A stretch of 64,000 nucleotides of DNA from Sulfitobacter sp. S223 (GCF_025143825.1 NZ_CP083560.1:248001-312000), one strand, 5' to 3'; shown: positions 26,003 through 35,650, numbered from the stretch's first letter. The notes: generated by a model from the sequence alone, not told the origin. A program made the numbers and translations.

Positions 26003-27148
26003 TTAGGATACCCGTGTGCCGCCGCACCATGTTTCTTTAAGAACAGGTGTTCCATCAAGTGTCGCAAACCGGATCAAGTCAGCGCGCTGCCCTTCCTGCA
26101 AGGAACCGCGATCGGTCAGCCCGACCACCTTTGCAGGCTGTGAGGTCACAGTCGCAATGCCGCGTGGCAGATCATCCCAAAGATCACCCAGTTGAACAGC
26201 CGCCATCAGCAATCCGGCCGGTACATAATCGGACGACAGGATATCCAGCCGATCAAGATCGGCCAATTCGGCAGCGGCCACATTGCCTGAATGTGATCCG
26301 CCGCGAATAAGATTTGGGGCCCCCATGATTGTAGCGATGCCATGCGCATGGCAGGCATCGGCGGCGGCGACCGTGGTTGGGAACTCCGCTATTGTGACGC
26401 CATATGCCTGGCTGGCTATGACTTGTTCAGGCGTGGTGTCATCATGGCTCGCTAAAGCAGCGCCCAGATGCTTGGCGGCTTCAACCGTTGCGGCCTCATG
26501 TCTGGTTCCGAATTTCGCCTGAAGGCCATACAGGAAATCGACGTAATCAAGGTACTCTTGATCGCCAAACGTGTATTTGCCGCGCACATAGGTTTCGAAC
26601 TTCGACAGGTCCGAGAATTGCCGCTGGCCCGGTGTGTGGTCCATCATAGAGACGATGCCGATCCGGTCCTTTGGCGTGAACTCTGCAAATTCGTCCACCA
26701 ACGTCTCCGAACAGATTTCGGCGCGCAAGTGAATGTGGTGGCTGATCCGCAGCAGGCCAGCCGCGCGCATGCCAAGGATTTCATCCGCCATGCGTCGTGC
26801 ATATTTTCCGTACCGTTTGCTGGTTCCCGATACGATAGAACCGACGCGGATCGCATCAAAAACGGTTGTGATACCTGTGCCTGCAAGCTCGCGGTCATGG
26901 GCCAAAATTGCGGCGCGGTAGGGCCAGTCTACCTTCGGACGCGGAGACAGATGACGCTCCAGATTGTCTGTATGTAGCTCCACCAGACCCGGGGCAAGGA
27001 AATCACCGCCCAGATCGACAGCACCCTTGGGCACGTGGCTTCCGTGATCAACTCGGGTAATTATGCCGTCTTTGATTGCCAATAACCCGCGTACGACTTC
27101 ATCGTTCAGTATCAGGCTCGCGTTGGCGAATATCGTCTGTTCTGTCAT
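26003..27148 (-). CDS. phnM: alpha-D-ribose 1-methylphosphonate 5-triphosphate diphosphatase
   Basis: 381 residues from the ATG at 27148; longer readings would run into the divergent DUF1045 gene. It is an amidohydrolase-fold enzyme that removes pyrophosphate from the PhnGHIL product before C-P cleavage. The PhnM hallmark ELHTDNLERHL gives the metal-binding His, and HIHLRAEICS, DHTPGQRQF and ALASHDDTTPEQV follow in family order. It is separated from the rest of the C-P lyase operon by an opposing gene, so it probably has its own promoter in the 50-base gap at 27149-27198. Confidence 0.95.
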   Translation of the reverse strand: MTEQTIFANASLILNDEVVRGLLAIKDGIITRVDHGSHVPKGAVDLGGDFLAPGLVELHTDNLERHLSPRPKVDWPYRAAILAHDRELAGTGITTVFDAIRVGSIVSGTSKRYGKYARRMADEILGMRAAGLLRISHHIHLRAEICSETLVDEFAEFTPKDRIGIVSMMDHTPGQRQFSDLSKFETYVRGKYTFGDQEYLDYVDFLYGLQAKFGTRHEAATVEAAKHLGAALASHDDTTPEQVIASQAYGVTIAEFPTTVAAADACHAHGIATIMGAPNLIRGGSHSGNVAAAELADLDRLDILSSDYVPAGLLMAAVQLGDLWDDLPRGIATVTSQPAKVVGLTDRGSLQEGQRADLIRFATLDGTPVLKETWCGGTRVS

Positions 27149-27198
27149 ATCAGTGTCACGCAAGTTTGGCAGAGTGGACGCTCTGCGAAGGAAAATAG

Positions 27199-27873
27199 AT
27201 GTTTGAACGCTACGCAATTTTTTATACCCCAACCGGTGAATTGGCGGACTTCGGTGCCGCTTGGCTGGGGTGGGATGGTGCGCTGGGCTGCGTGATGCCG
27301 CACCTTGATATCAAAGATATCGATGTGGCCACGTTGACGCGAACACCGCGCAAATACGGATTGCATGGCACGTTGAAAGCACCATTCCGTCTGGATCAAG
27401 ACATTGATCAATCCCAATTGGAAAGCGCTGCTGCCGCGTTTGCGATGTGCCACAAGGCATTTGTCATCGGGGAGCTGGAGCTGCGGCACGAAAACGGTTT
27501 TGTCGCTTTGCGTCCTGTCGGGCAAACATCCAAGCTGCAAGATTTGGCTGCCGAGGCGGTAAAGGAATTTGATCTGTATCGCGCTCCGCTCAGCGATGCC
27601 GACATCGCGCGCCGCCGGAAATCGCGGCTGAGCGCACGACAAGACCAGCAACTGCTCGACTGGGGCTACCCCTTCGTCTTTGATGACTTTCATTTTCATC
27701 TCACGCTTACCGGCCGTGTGTCTGCGGATCAGGCGAACAAGGTTATTTCCGCCTTGAAGCCGCGGCTTGACCCCGTTGTACCCGTGCCATTTGACATCGA
27801 TGCGATCACGCTGATGGGGCAGGATGAAAGCGGGATGTTTCATCAGATCCATCGCTACACCCTCACCGGATAA
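27199..27873 (+). CDS. DUF1045 phosphonate-associated protein
   Basis: 224 residues, 2H-phosphoesterase-like with two short H-x-T/S-type motifs (GLHGTLKAPFR and FHFHLTLTGRV). This is the family repeatedly found within phn clusters, proposed to act on cyclic phosphate or phosphonate breakdown products. An AAGGAAAA site precedes the ATG. It runs against the phn operon: divergent from phnM, and its last 19 bases overlap the end of phnN tail to tail. Its exact reaction is unproven. Confidence 0.88.
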   Translation: MFERYAIFYTPTGELADFGAAWLGWDGALGCVMPHLDIKDIDVATLTRTPRKYGLHGTLKAPFRLDQDIDQSQLESAAAAFAMCHKAFVIGELELRHENGFVALRPVGQTSKLQDLAAEAVKEFDLYRAPLSDADIARRRKSRLSARQDQQLLDWGYPFVFDDFHFHLTLTGRVSADQANKVISALKPRLDPVVPVPFDIDAITLMGQDESGMFHQIHRYTLTG

Positions 27874-28397
27874 AGGTGAGCCAATATAACCTGTACTGTT
27901 TGATCAATCGCACCGCTATTGTCGATCACACGGGCTGAGATGCCGTCAGGCAGTGCCGTTGACGCGCGAGCCAGCCTGCTTCCTATTTGCGCTACAGTCT
28001 CCCTACCGCGGGACGCGAGGCGCGCGGCAAGGATGTCAGAGCTTGCCGTAAGATTGATCACCTCAAAACTGGCAAAGCGATCTTTAGCATTGGTCAGGGC
28101 CGCGCGAGAAAGGTTCGCTAGAACATCCTTTCCGTCATGCAGGTGTGCCTCGACCGAGGCTGGTATCGCGTAGTGCAGTCCGTGCGCCGACCAACTGACC
28201 GCAAATTCACCCGAAGCAGAGCGCGCGCGAAACTCTGATTGCGTGACCTCTTCAAAGTATTCTCCGCCCAGCGCACTGGCCCGCGTGATCACACGGCGCG
28301 CGAGAACGATGCGCGGGTCGGCGGCGGCTAAGGCCTCCATGACGCTGTCCTTGCCAACCCCTGACGGGCCGACGACCGCAATGAAACGGCCATTCAT
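27855..28397 (-). CDS. phnN: ribose 1,5-bisphosphokinase
   Basis: 180 residues with a guanylate-kinase-like P-loop [11 protein letters not shown] at residues 10-20. PhnN phosphorylates ribose 1,5-bisphosphate to PRPP, returning the sugar of the C-P lyase pathway to metabolism. Its start overlaps the phnL stop as ATGA. The last 19 bases of the gene are shared with the opposing DUF1045 gene. Confidence 0.94.
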   Translation of the reverse strand: MNGRFIAVVGPSGVGKDSVMEALAAADPRIVLARRVITRASALGGEYFEEVTQSEFRARSASGEFAVSWSAHGLHYAIPASVEAHLHDGKDVLANLSRAALTNAKDRFASFEVINLTASSDILAARLASRGRETVAQIGSRLARASTALPDGISARVIDNSGAIDQTVQVILAHLYPVRV

Positions 28398-29077
28398 GAT
28401 GCCAGACCCGGTGTGAAGCCTGTGACGTCCAACTGCCGGTCGCAGATTTCGTCCCGTGCGGCGTGGTCGTGGAATATCCCGATGATTGCAGCGCCCCGCG
28501 CTTTTGCTTCGCCGATCATGGCAAGCACGGTCGCGCGGTTTGCCGGGTCAAGGCTGGCTGTTGGTTCATCCAACAGCAACGCAGGATAGGGGTAGGCAAA
28601 ACCGCGCGCGATGTTGACCCGCTGCTGTTCTCCACCCGAAAATGTGGTTGGGCTGAGGGACCACAGCCGCTCCGGTATGTTGAGCCGTGCAAGCAGGGCT
28701 TGGGCCTTGGCGGTTGCCTCTGTACGATTTGCCCCAGTGGCCAGCAGTGGCTCTGCGACCACATCAAGTGTAGAAACGCGCGGCACCACCCGCAAGAACT
28801 GGCTGACATAGCCCAATGTGTGACGACGCAACTGAATGATCTTTCGGGGCGCGGCTGTAGCGACGTCTATGTCTCCGATCAGGATGTTACCTGACGCCGT
28901 CAGGTAGTTCCCGTAGATCATCCGCATCAGGGTCGATTTGCCCGCTCCTGACGCGCCCACCAGCGCGACACACTCTCCTGCTGCGACATTCAGGGAAGCA
29001 TTCTGCATCACCGAAATTTCAGCGGCACCCTGATTGTGCAGGGTGAATGACTTGGATACGTTTTCTATCGTTATCAT
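28394..29077 (-). CDS. phnL: C-P lyase ABC-type subunit PhnL
   Basis: 227 residues from the ATG at 29077, four bases past the phnK stop. It is an ABC ATPase domain without a permease partner: Walker [15 protein letters not shown], signature [14 protein letters not shown], Walker [13 protein letters not shown]. PhnL takes part, with PhnG, H and I, in forming ribose 1-phosphonate triphosphate from ATP and the phosphonate, or in turnover of the core complex. Confidence 0.95.
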   Translation of the reverse strand: MITIENVSKSFTLHNQGAAEISVMQNASLNVAAGECVALVGASGAGKSTLMRMIYGNYLTASGNILIGDIDVATAAPRKIIQLRRHTLGYVSQFLRVVPRVSTLDVVAEPLLATGANRTEATAKAQALLARLNIPERLWSLSPTTFSGGEQQRVNIARGFAYPYPALLLDEPTASLDPANRATVLAMIGEAKARGAAIIGIFHDHAARDEICDRQLDVTGFTPGLAS

Positions 29078-29081
29078 GGGA

Positions 29082-29852
29082 TCAAACCTGCAAAACAGAA
29101 GAAACAAGAAGCTGGGTATAGGCGTGCTGCGGATCGTCCAGCACCTGATCCGTCAGGCCGGTTTCGATCACATGCCCACCTTTCATCACCATCAATCGGT
29201 CAGCAAGCAGGCGCACAACGGCCAGATCATGGGTCACGATGATGGCGCTCAGGTTCATCTCCCGGACAAGGCCGCGCAAGAGGTCCAGCAACCGCGCCTG
29301 AACAGAAACATCAAGGCCGCCAGTTGGCTCATCCATGAACACCAGCCGCGGCCCAGTCACAAGATTGCGTGCGATTTGTAGTCGTTGCTGCATTCCGCCC
29401 GAAAACGCTGTGGGGCGGTCATCTATCCGATCCTCCGTGATCTCCACCCGTCCCAGCCAGTCAATCGCTGAGGCGCGAATATCACCGTAGTGCCGCGCGT
29501 TGACCGCCATGAGCCGTTCACCGACATTGCCGCCTGCGCTGACATTCATGCGCAGACCGTCGCGGGCGTGCTGATGGACAAACGCCCAATCCGTGCGGCT
29601 TAGCATCCGCCGCTCAGGCTCACTCATTGTTACGGTATCCCGCAACCCGCCCGCGCGGGTATCAAAGCGCACAGCGCCGCGATCCGGCGTCAGATGCCCT
29701 GCCAGACAATTGAGGAGCGTGGATTTACCCGAGCCGCTTTCCCCTACGATCCCCATCACTTCACCGGGATAAAGGTCAAACGACACATCGGTGCAGCCAA
29801 TCCGCGTCCCGTATTTTTTCGCGATATTCTCAACCTGCAAAAGCGGAGTCAT
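29082..29852 (-). CDS. phnK: C-P lyase ABC-type subunit PhnK
   Basis: 256 residues from the ATG at 29852, which overlaps the phnJ stop. The ABC ATPase motifs are [33 protein letters not shown] and [14 protein letters not shown], plus the H-loop IVTHDLAV. PhnK docks on PhnJ in the C-P lyase core complex. Confidence 0.96.
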   Translation of the reverse strand: MTPLLQVENIAKKYGTRIGCTDVSFDLYPGEVMGIVGESGSGKSTLLNCLAGHLTPDRGAVRFDTRAGGLRDTVTMSEPERRMLSRTDWAFVHQHARDGLRMNVSAGGNVGERLMAVNARHYGDIRASAIDWLGRVEITEDRIDDRPTAFSGGMQQRLQIARNLVTGPRLVFMDEPTGGLDVSVQARLLDLLRGLVREMNLSAIIVTHDLAVVRLLADRLMVMKGGHVIETGLTDQVLDDPQHAYTQLLVSSVLQV

Positions 29853-30718
29853 GCTGCATCCTCCGCAAATGGAACGCCTTGCGTGCCGGTATGACCCTGC
29901 TTGCGCCGCGTGCTGCAATAATCCGTGTCAGAGCACATAAACATGCGCCCGCCCGTGTCATCCACGATTAACTCGTCCAGATAGCTGTCATCAGCGCCGC
30001 ATAGATCGCAGGCATGATCGGCCTTGGTTGGCTGGAACGGGTAGTCCTCGAAATCAAGGCTGACAACCTGAGTGTAGGGCGGGATCGCATAGATGCGCTG
30101 TTCGCGCCCTGCACCGAACAGTTGGATGCCAGCCATCTCAAGCTTGGGGTTGTCGAACTTCGGGATCGGGGAAGGGTCCATCACATACCGCCCTTCAACC
30201 TTAACAGGATAGGCATAGGCCGTGGCGATGTCGCCGTGCTGGCTGATGTCTTCGTATAGTTTGACGTGCATCAGGCCGTATTCCTCCAGACTGTGCATCT
30301 TGCGGGTCTCAATCTCTGACGGCTCTAGAAAACGTAGCGGCTCGGGGATAGGCACCTGGTAGACTAAAATCTGGTCTGGCCGCAGGTCTTGTTCCGGGAT
30401 GCGGTGACGGGTCTGGATGATGCTGGCCTCGGCTGTTGCTTCGGTGACTGCCACACCAGCCGTTTTCTGGAAAAAGCGCCTGATAGAGACTGCATTTGTG
30501 GTGTCATCCGCCCCTTGATCAATGACTTTGAACGTATCATCCGGCGTCAGCACGGCGGCTGACACCTGCACGCCACCGGTGCCCCAACCGTAAGGCATCG
30601 GCATTTCGCGGCTGGCGAAAGGCACCTGATAACCGGGAATCGCAAGCCCTTTGAGAATCGCACGGCGGATCATCCGTTTGGTCTGTTCGTCCAGATATGC
30701 GAAGTTATACGCGCTCAT
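29849..30718 (-). CDS. phnJ: alpha-D-ribose 1-methylphosphonate 5-phosphate C-P lyase
   Basis: 289 residues. It is the radical-SAM enzyme that breaks the carbon-phosphorus bond and releases the alkane (methane from methylphosphonate). The unusual cluster and catalytic Cys are present: C237 and C240 (CDLC), C262 and C268. The Gly-rich GWGTGGVQVSAAVLTP region for the glycyl radical is intact. Overlaps at both ends (with phnI and phnK) show tight co-translation. Confidence 0.98.
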   Translation of the reverse strand: MSAYNFAYLDEQTKRMIRRAILKGLAIPGYQVPFASREMPMPYGWGTGGVQVSAAVLTPDDTFKVIDQGADDTTNAVSIRRFFQKTAGVAVTEATAEASIIQTRHRIPEQDLRPDQILVYQVPIPEPLRFLEPSEIETRKMHSLEEYGLMHVKLYEDISQHGDIATAYAYPVKVEGRYVMDPSPIPKFDNPKLEMAGIQLFGAGREQRIYAIPPYTQVVSLDFEDYPFQPTKADHACDLCGADDSYLDELIVDDTGGRMFMCSDTDYCSTRRKQGHTGTQGVPFAEDAA

Positions 30719-31818
30719 TGCATCGCCCCTTCTTTGACTTTGACGGATGCGTTTGCATCTTGTGCCTCGCGGCGCAGCTTGCGGATCAGCTCCAGTTCTG
30801 ACTGGAAATCGACATAGTGAGGCAGCTTGATATGCTCCAGAAATCCCGTCGCCTGAATGTTGTCGGAATGGTAGAGAACGAATTCCTCATCCTGCGCAGG
30901 CGCGCCCAAGTTGTCTTCGCCCAGCTCTTTCCAGCGCAGGGCGCGGTCTACCAAAGCCATCGAAATTGCCTTGCGTTCGGTCATGCCAAAGACCAATCCA
31001 TAGCCGCGTGTAAATTGCGGTGGCTCCGATCTGGAGCCTTTGAACTGGTTGACTGTCTCACATTCGGTGACGGTGATTTCCCCGATGTCGATCGCAAAGC
31101 CAAGCTCGGGGATGTCCATCTCAACGGCAACCGTGCCGATCCGCAGCTCTGCCACAAAAGCATGGTTGCGGGCATAGCCCCGTTGAGTTGAGTAGGCCAT
31201 GCCAAGGATGAACCCTTCATCTCCGCGTGTCAGCGACTGAAGACGTAAGGCACGACTTGCGGGCAGTTCCAGCGGCGTTCGTGTCAGGTCGGGCGGTGTT
31301 TGTGCGCCCTCTGGTTCGCTTTGGATCAGATTTTCCCGGTCGAGAAATGACATGATGTGTGGCGTTGCGGCTTGCGTCGGTTCGGCGTGAGGCACTTCGG
31401 CTGCTTCACCATCGGCAGCCAGTTTGAAGTCCAGCAGGCGGTGGCTGTAGTCGAATGTCGGCCCCAGAACTTGTCCCCCAGGGGCATCCTTGAAGGTGGC
31501 AGAGACGCGCCTGTCACAAGCCATGCTTTCAGTCTCGACCGGAGTTGATCCACCAAAACGGGGCAGGGTGGTGCGATAGGCGCGGATCAGAAAGATCGCT
31601 TCGATCAGGTCGCCGCGTGCCTGTTTGATCGCCAACGCGGCAAGATCGGGATCGTATAGTGACCCTTCGGCCATCACGCGATTAACTGCCAATGTCATCT
31701 GTTCGCGAATCTGCGCCACGCTTAATTCCCGCACGGCGGTATCGCCGCGTCGTTCCTCGGCTAGCCATGCGTGCGCGTTATCAATGGCGCGTTCGCCACC
31801 TTTTACTGCAACATACAT
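30715..31818 (-). CDS. phnI: C-P lyase core subunit PhnI
   Basis: 367 residues with the family opening MYVAVKGGERAIDNAHAWL and later blocks AYRTTLPRFG and GFAIDIGEITVTECETVNQFKGS. PhnI is the nucleosidase-type subunit that, with PhnG, H and L, displaces adenine from ATP by the phosphonate. It overlaps phnJ by four bases and shares one base with phnH. Confidence 0.97.
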   Translation of the reverse strand: MYVAVKGGERAIDNAHAWLAEERRGDTAVRELSVAQIREQMTLAVNRVMAEGSLYDPDLAALAIKQARGDLIEAIFLIRAYRTTLPRFGGSTPVETESMACDRRVSATFKDAPGGQVLGPTFDYSHRLLDFKLAADGEAAEVPHAEPTQAATPHIMSFLDRENLIQSEPEGAQTPPDLTRTPLELPASRALRLQSLTRGDEGFILGMAYSTQRGYARNHAFVAELRIGTVAVEMDIPELGFAIDIGEITVTECETVNQFKGSRSEPPQFTRGYGLVFGMTERKAISMALVDRALRWKELGEDNLGAPAQDEEFVLYHSDNIQATGFLEHIKLPHYVDFQSELELIRKLRREAQDANASVKVKEGAMQ

Positions 31819-32378
31819 CAGGACACCTTGGTGCTACGCGGCAACGCGGCAAGGCGCGCGCCACTGGTGAATATAAAGTCCAGTCCCAGCGGGAACAGGC
31901 GTGCGTTTTCCTGAAAGGCATCTGCCTCCGGCAAAGACAGTTCTGCTTGATCCTTGATCCCCGGTCCGCGCAGCACCGCGCCGGAGTTCGTCAATTGATT
32001 CAACTCGATAATCAGCGTGGCGGAGCGGTCAGGGTATTCTGACGTGCCACGCGAAAAGCTGGCCACCGGCAAGGTGTTCCAAGTGCCGATTGCAAATGCA
32101 GCGTCTCGCGGATCGACAAGGGGTGCGCCGGTGTGAAATGTGATCCAGTTGCGTATTTCAGCCGTGTTATGGCTGTTGGCCAGAAATACAGGGGTTTCAG
32201 GGTCCCACAAAGTCAGGATGAGAGCTCCTGCGGCAATCGAAAGTGGGGCGGGCGGCTGCGCGCCGGTAACGTCAAGAATGTCACCGGGCCGCGCCATAGC
32301 GGTCATCACTGCGCGGAATGCATGGGCTGCATCGACGGGTTTATCGGCAAAACCGCCCTCAAGGATAGGGGTATGCAT
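31818..32378 (-). CDS. phnH: C-P lyase core subunit PhnH
   Basis: 186 residues: GGFADKPVDAAHAFRAVMTAMARPG at the start, LTLWDPETPVFL, and YPDRSATLIIEL. It is a PLP-transferase-like fold without PLP, a structural partner in the PhnGHIJ complex. Its start codon abuts the phnG stop. Confidence 0.95.
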   Translation of the reverse strand: MHTPILEGGFADKPVDAAHAFRAVMTAMARPGDILDVTGAQPPAPLSIAAGALILTLWDPETPVFLANSHNTAEIRNWITFHTGAPLVDPRDAAFAIGTWNTLPVASFSRGTSEYPDRSATLIIELNQLTNSGAVLRGPGIKDQAELSLPEADAFQENARLFPLGLDFIFTSGARLAALPRSTKVS

Positions 32379-32833
32379 CAGTCTTCTCCTCGCACCATGG
32401 TAAAGAAATCAACTTTTGTCGTCGCTGCCTTGGCAGCGCGGGCTTCTTTGCGCGCAGCCATCGCTGTGCGCAAAGGTGTCAGAAGGCCAGCTTCAACAGC
32501 CTCCGCTGCGCCGGTTTGCAGCAGGGCATCTGCAAGGGCGGCGCATAGCGCATGCTCTTTGCTACGGCCTTGTACATAGCCATGGCCAACAGTTCCGTCG
32601 GCCAATTTCACCGACGCGCGCGTGACAGTCATTTCACCCAGATTAAAGGCAGCACCCACCGCGCCCGCACGGCCACGCACCATGACGCCGCCAATCTCTG
32701 GTGCGCGCAGGACGGTATGGTCGGACTTTACCGGCAGCGCTGCCCAAAGCCGCGTAACGTCATCCGCAGGAGATTTTGCCAACAGACCCAGCCAGTCTTT
32801 GCGCGCTGCGTTTGGATCGCTCATGATATTCAT
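32378..32833 (-). CDS. phnG: C-P lyase core subunit PhnG
   Basis: 151 residues (WLGLLAKSPADDV, GVMVRGRAGAVGAAFNLGEMTVTRASV, GHGYVQGRSKEHA). First gene of the C-P lyase operon. The ATG at 32833 follows GAAAGG at seven bases; a second ATG three codons on is also possible. The operator at 32851 lies directly upstream, shared with the divergent phnF. Confidence 0.95.
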   Translation of the reverse strand: MNIMSDPNAARKDWLGLLAKSPADDVTRLWAALPVKSDHTVLRAPEIGGVMVRGRAGAVGAAFNLGEMTVTRASVKLADGTVGHGYVQGRSKEHALCAALADALLQTGAAEAVEAGLLTPLRTAMAARKEARAAKAATTKVDFFTMVRGED

Positions 32834-32850
32834 CTAGACACCTTTCGGAG

Positions 32851-32870
32851 TTGTCTATACAACTAGACAA
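32851..32870. promoter_or_regulatory. PhnF operator candidate between phnG and phnF
   Basis: TTGTCTA (32851-32857) and TAGACAA (32864-32870) form a perfect inverted repeat with a six-base spacer in the 93-base divergent gap. A related TCTAGACA lies nearby at 32834, and TTGTCTAG recurs just after phnF (around 33653). GntR/HutC regulators bind such palindromes, and the position would control both directions. Confidence 0.65.
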
Positions 32871-32926
32871 ATCATAACGGTGGTGCAGATCACTGCCAAT
32901 CCCCCGAAGTGTGAAGATTTAGTGAC

Positions 32927-33640
32927 ATGACCCCGCGCACACCAATTTGGAAAGCAATCGCTGCCTCGATCCGGCACGACATCGCCGAAGGGATTTATGG
33001 AGCGGGTGATAAGTTGCCGACCGAGGCAGCCCTTGCGCAAAGATTTGGCGTCAACCGCCATACAGTGCGCCACGCCATTGCCGCGCTCGCCGAAGAGAGC
33101 CTTGTCCATTCCCGGCGCGGGGCGGGCGTTTTTGTCGCCACCACACCTACTGACTATCCAATCGGGCGTCGGGTCAGGTTCCACCAGAATTTGCGCGCAG
33201 CGGGGCGTTCCCCGGCAAAAAAGGTGCTGTTGCTGGAAACCCGCACGGCTTCTGCCAGTGAAGCGGAAGCCCTTCAATTGCCCTACGGTGCGCAGGTCCA
33301 TGTCTATGAGGGGCTGTCATTGGCCGAAGGACGCCCCATTGCCCTTTTTCGCAGCGCATTTCCAGCAACACGTTGCACAGGAATTCTGGAACACCTTGGT
33401 AACAACCCATCGGTGACCGAGGCGCTGGCGAAATGCGGGGTGCACGACTACACCCGTGCCTCAACGCGCGTGAATGCCAAGCTGGCCACAGCAACACAGG
33501 CCTTGCATCTGCAAATAGCCGAGCATGCGCCGATCCTTCGGACGATTGGCGTTAACATAGAGCCAGATGGCACACCGATCGAAGTTGGCCGAACATGGTT
33601 TGCAGGAGACAAGGTGACGCTTACTTTGTCCGACACCTAG
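32927..33640 (+). CDS. phnF: GntR/HutC-family regulator of phosphonate genes
   Basis: 237 residues. The N-terminal wHTH has IAASIRHDIAEGIYGAGDKLPTEAALAQRFGVNRHTVRHAI, the textbook GntR pattern. A UTRA ligand domain follows (YEGLSLAEGRPIALFRSAFPA ... PDGTPIEVGRTWFAGDKVTLTL). It is divergent from phnG, with a palindromic operator between, so repression of the lyase operon relieved by a phosphonate intermediate is likely, as for other PhnF proteins. Confidence 0.93.
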   Translation: MTPRTPIWKAIAASIRHDIAEGIYGAGDKLPTEAALAQRFGVNRHTVRHAIAALAEESLVHSRRGAGVFVATTPTDYPIGRRVRFHQNLRAAGRSPAKKVLLLETRTASASEAEALQLPYGAQVHVYEGLSLAEGRPIALFRSAFPATRCTGILEHLGNNPSVTEALAKCGVHDYTRASTRVNAKLATATQALHLQIAEHAPILRTIGVNIEPDGTPIEVGRTWFAGDKVTLTLSDT

Positions 33641-33734
33641 GATTTCACAAAGCTTGTCTAGAAGGCAGCTGAGGCTTTTCCGATCACAACGGATCAGCCG
33701 ATTGCTGCTGCTTGTCCTCCATCCGAAGGGATAG

Positions 33735-34349
33735 CTATTCATAGCGGTCCAAAAATTCTTCGGCACGCAAGGTACGGAAATCCTCTAACGCCGCGCGCAG
33801 ACGTGGATGCGGCCAATCCCACCATGCCAACGCCAGCAGGCGTTCAGCCACGTCAGGCGCAAACCGCGCCCTGAGAGAGACAGCCGGTATGCCGGCGACA
33901 ATCATATAGGGGGCCACATCCTTGGTGACGATAGCGCCGCCAGCCACGATTGCGCCATGTCCTATGGTCACTTCCGGTCGCACCTGTGCGCCGTTGCCCA
34001 ACCACGTGTCATGACCGATTGTGGTGCGGCGTGTGCGTCGGTGTTTGAACCAGTCTGCGTCGTCAGATTCATCGTCAAAATAGTCCGCCGACCGATAGTG
34101 AAAGTGATGCAAGCTGGCCTTTTCCATCGGGTGATCGGTTGCTCCGATCCGCACGTAAGCAGCGATGTTGGAGAATTTGCCCACGGTGGTGTTGGCAATG
34201 TCGGCGAACCGGTCACAGTAGGAATAATCGCCGATGTGACTGTGAGCAAGTCGGCTGCCGCGTCCGATTTCTGTGTATCTGCCAAAACTTGCATCAGTGA
34301 TCTCGCAGTCGGGGTGCAAAAAGGGTTTGTCTTCGGTCAGCCTTGCCAT
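33735..34349 (-). CDS. phosphonate-cluster hexapeptide-repeat acyltransferase
   Basis: 204 residues from the ATG at 34349, which overlaps the phnE stop (TGATG); a TTG one codon earlier is less likely. The left-handed beta-helix repeats are clear (DASFGRYTEIGRGSRLAHSHIGDYSY, TIGHDTWLGNGAQVRPEVTIGHGAIVAGGAIVTKDV). It belongs to the xenobiotic/chloramphenicol acetyltransferase-like group that accompanies phn transporters, so acylation of an aminophosphonate or sugar is possible. It is transcribed with the transporter genes. Confidence 0.85.
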   Translation of the reverse strand: MARLTEDKPFLHPDCEITDASFGRYTEIGRGSRLAHSHIGDYSYCDRFADIANTTVGKFSNIAAYVRIGATDHPMEKASLHHFHYRSADYFDDESDDADWFKHRRTRRTTIGHDTWLGNGAQVRPEVTIGHGAIVAGGAIVTKDVAPYMIVAGIPAVSLRARFAPDVAERLLALAWWDWPHPRLRAALEDFRTLRAEEFLDRYE

Positions 34350-35650
34350 CAATGCCCGCCTCCGTCGCCCTTGATCAGCTTGCGCCGTAGCCAGCCTGAC
34401 AGCGTGTCCATCGACATCACCAGCAAGATGATCAGCACGATGTAGTAGCTCACTTCTTCCCAGTCCTTTTGCGTCGCAATGGCCTGCGTCAGCAGCAATC
34501 CGATGCCACCGCCGGTGATGGCGCCAATGATCGTGGCAGAACGGGTGTTGGATTCCAGATAATAGAGTATCTGGCTCAGCAAGACCGGTGTGATCTGCGG
34601 GATCACACCAAAGCGGTAGCGCTGCAATGGCTTTGCACCGGTTGAGGCGATGCCTTCGATTTGCTTTTCATCGACGTTTTCTAGGGCTTCGGAAAACATT
34701 TTCCCGAATGAACCCGTATCGGTCAGCAGTATGGCAAGGGCGCCAGTCAATGGGCCGGGGCCGAACGCGCGGCTCAACACGATCGTCCAGATCAGCCCGT
34801 CTACGCCACGCAGGAAATCGAACACCCGTCTCGCGGTAAAGCGCAGAACGCCCAGCGGTGTGAAATTCCGCGCCGCAAGAAATGCGAGCGGTAGCGCGAT
34901 GATTGCGGCGCCGAAAGTACCCAGAAATGCCATTAGTAATGTTTCAAGCAGGGCCCAGAAGACATCACCATGGCGCCACATCTTATTGGTCCAGAAATCA
35001 TTCCAGATGGCGGTAGCCTCTCCGCTCAGGGCCTCTGATGCAAGCTGTGCTGGCCCAATCCCGTAATAGGGGCTGTCGAGCGTGAAGAAGAACAGTTCCC
35101 AGCCATAGTCGTATTTGAACACTTCGGCGCGGGCCCGGGTCACCGTTAGGCGGCCTGCTTCGGTCGCGATCATCATCCGGTTTTTCGAGGCATTGATGTA
35201 CTCTGGCAAATCGCCTTGCGGGAATACCGCATTTACCCCGCTTCCATCCGGGCGCGCTGTTACCGTGCCATAGCCCGGAATGTCATAGCGGACCTCTGCC
35301 CCCAAAGTGATCGTATGACCTCGGCCCAGATCAACCGTTGTGACATCTTCGCTTTGGCTTATCCAATCGGGACGCATGCCATCGGGGTACTGCGCTTTGC
35401 GCTCCCCCTCGATCGCTATTTTGACCGTACCGTCACGGTTATCCTGCGCGACATGGGTTTTGTAGCTGTAGGTATCAGAGACCAGCGTACGGGCGTTGTT
35501 AAGGTTGATCCGGTCCCCCAATCCAGCCATGTCGAAGGACACGAAGATATATGCGAAATAGGCGCATATGATCATCGGCACCGCGACGGCGGTCAGCTTC
35601 TTACGGCTAAACTGTGTGACGGTCTGTGCATGCAGCGTTGCGGTGTTCAT
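34349..35650 (-). CDS. phnE: phosphonate ABC transporter permease, long form
   Basis: 433 residues. A single N-terminal helix is followed by a periplasmic insert of about 150 residues (around residues 45-205), which the partner PhnE lacks. The BPD-transporter permease domain follows, with the EAA loop (EALENVDEKQIEGIASTGAKPLQRYRFGVIPQI). The second PhnE overlaps it upstream by four bases, so the two permeases probably form a heterodimeric channel. The insert may dock the binding protein. Confidence 0.93.
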   Translation of the reverse strand: MNTATLHAQTVTQFSRKKLTAVAVPMIICAYFAYIFVSFDMAGLGDRINLNNARTLVSDTYSYKTHVAQDNRDGTVKIAIEGERKAQYPDGMRPDWISQSEDVTTVDLGRGHTITLGAEVRYDIPGYGTVTARPDGSGVNAVFPQGDLPEYINASKNRMMIATEAGRLTVTRARAEVFKYDYGWELFFFTLDSPYYGIGPAQLASEALSGEATAIWNDFWTNKMWRHGDVFWALLETLLMAFLGTFGAAIIALPLAFLAARNFTPLGVLRFTARRVFDFLRGVDGLIWTIVLSRAFGPGPLTGALAILLTDTGSFGKMFSEALENVDEKQIEGIASTGAKPLQRYRFGVIPQITPVLLSQILYYLESNTRSATIIGAITGGGIGLLLTQAIATQKDWEEVSYYIVLIILLVMSMDTLSGWLRRKLIKGDGGGH

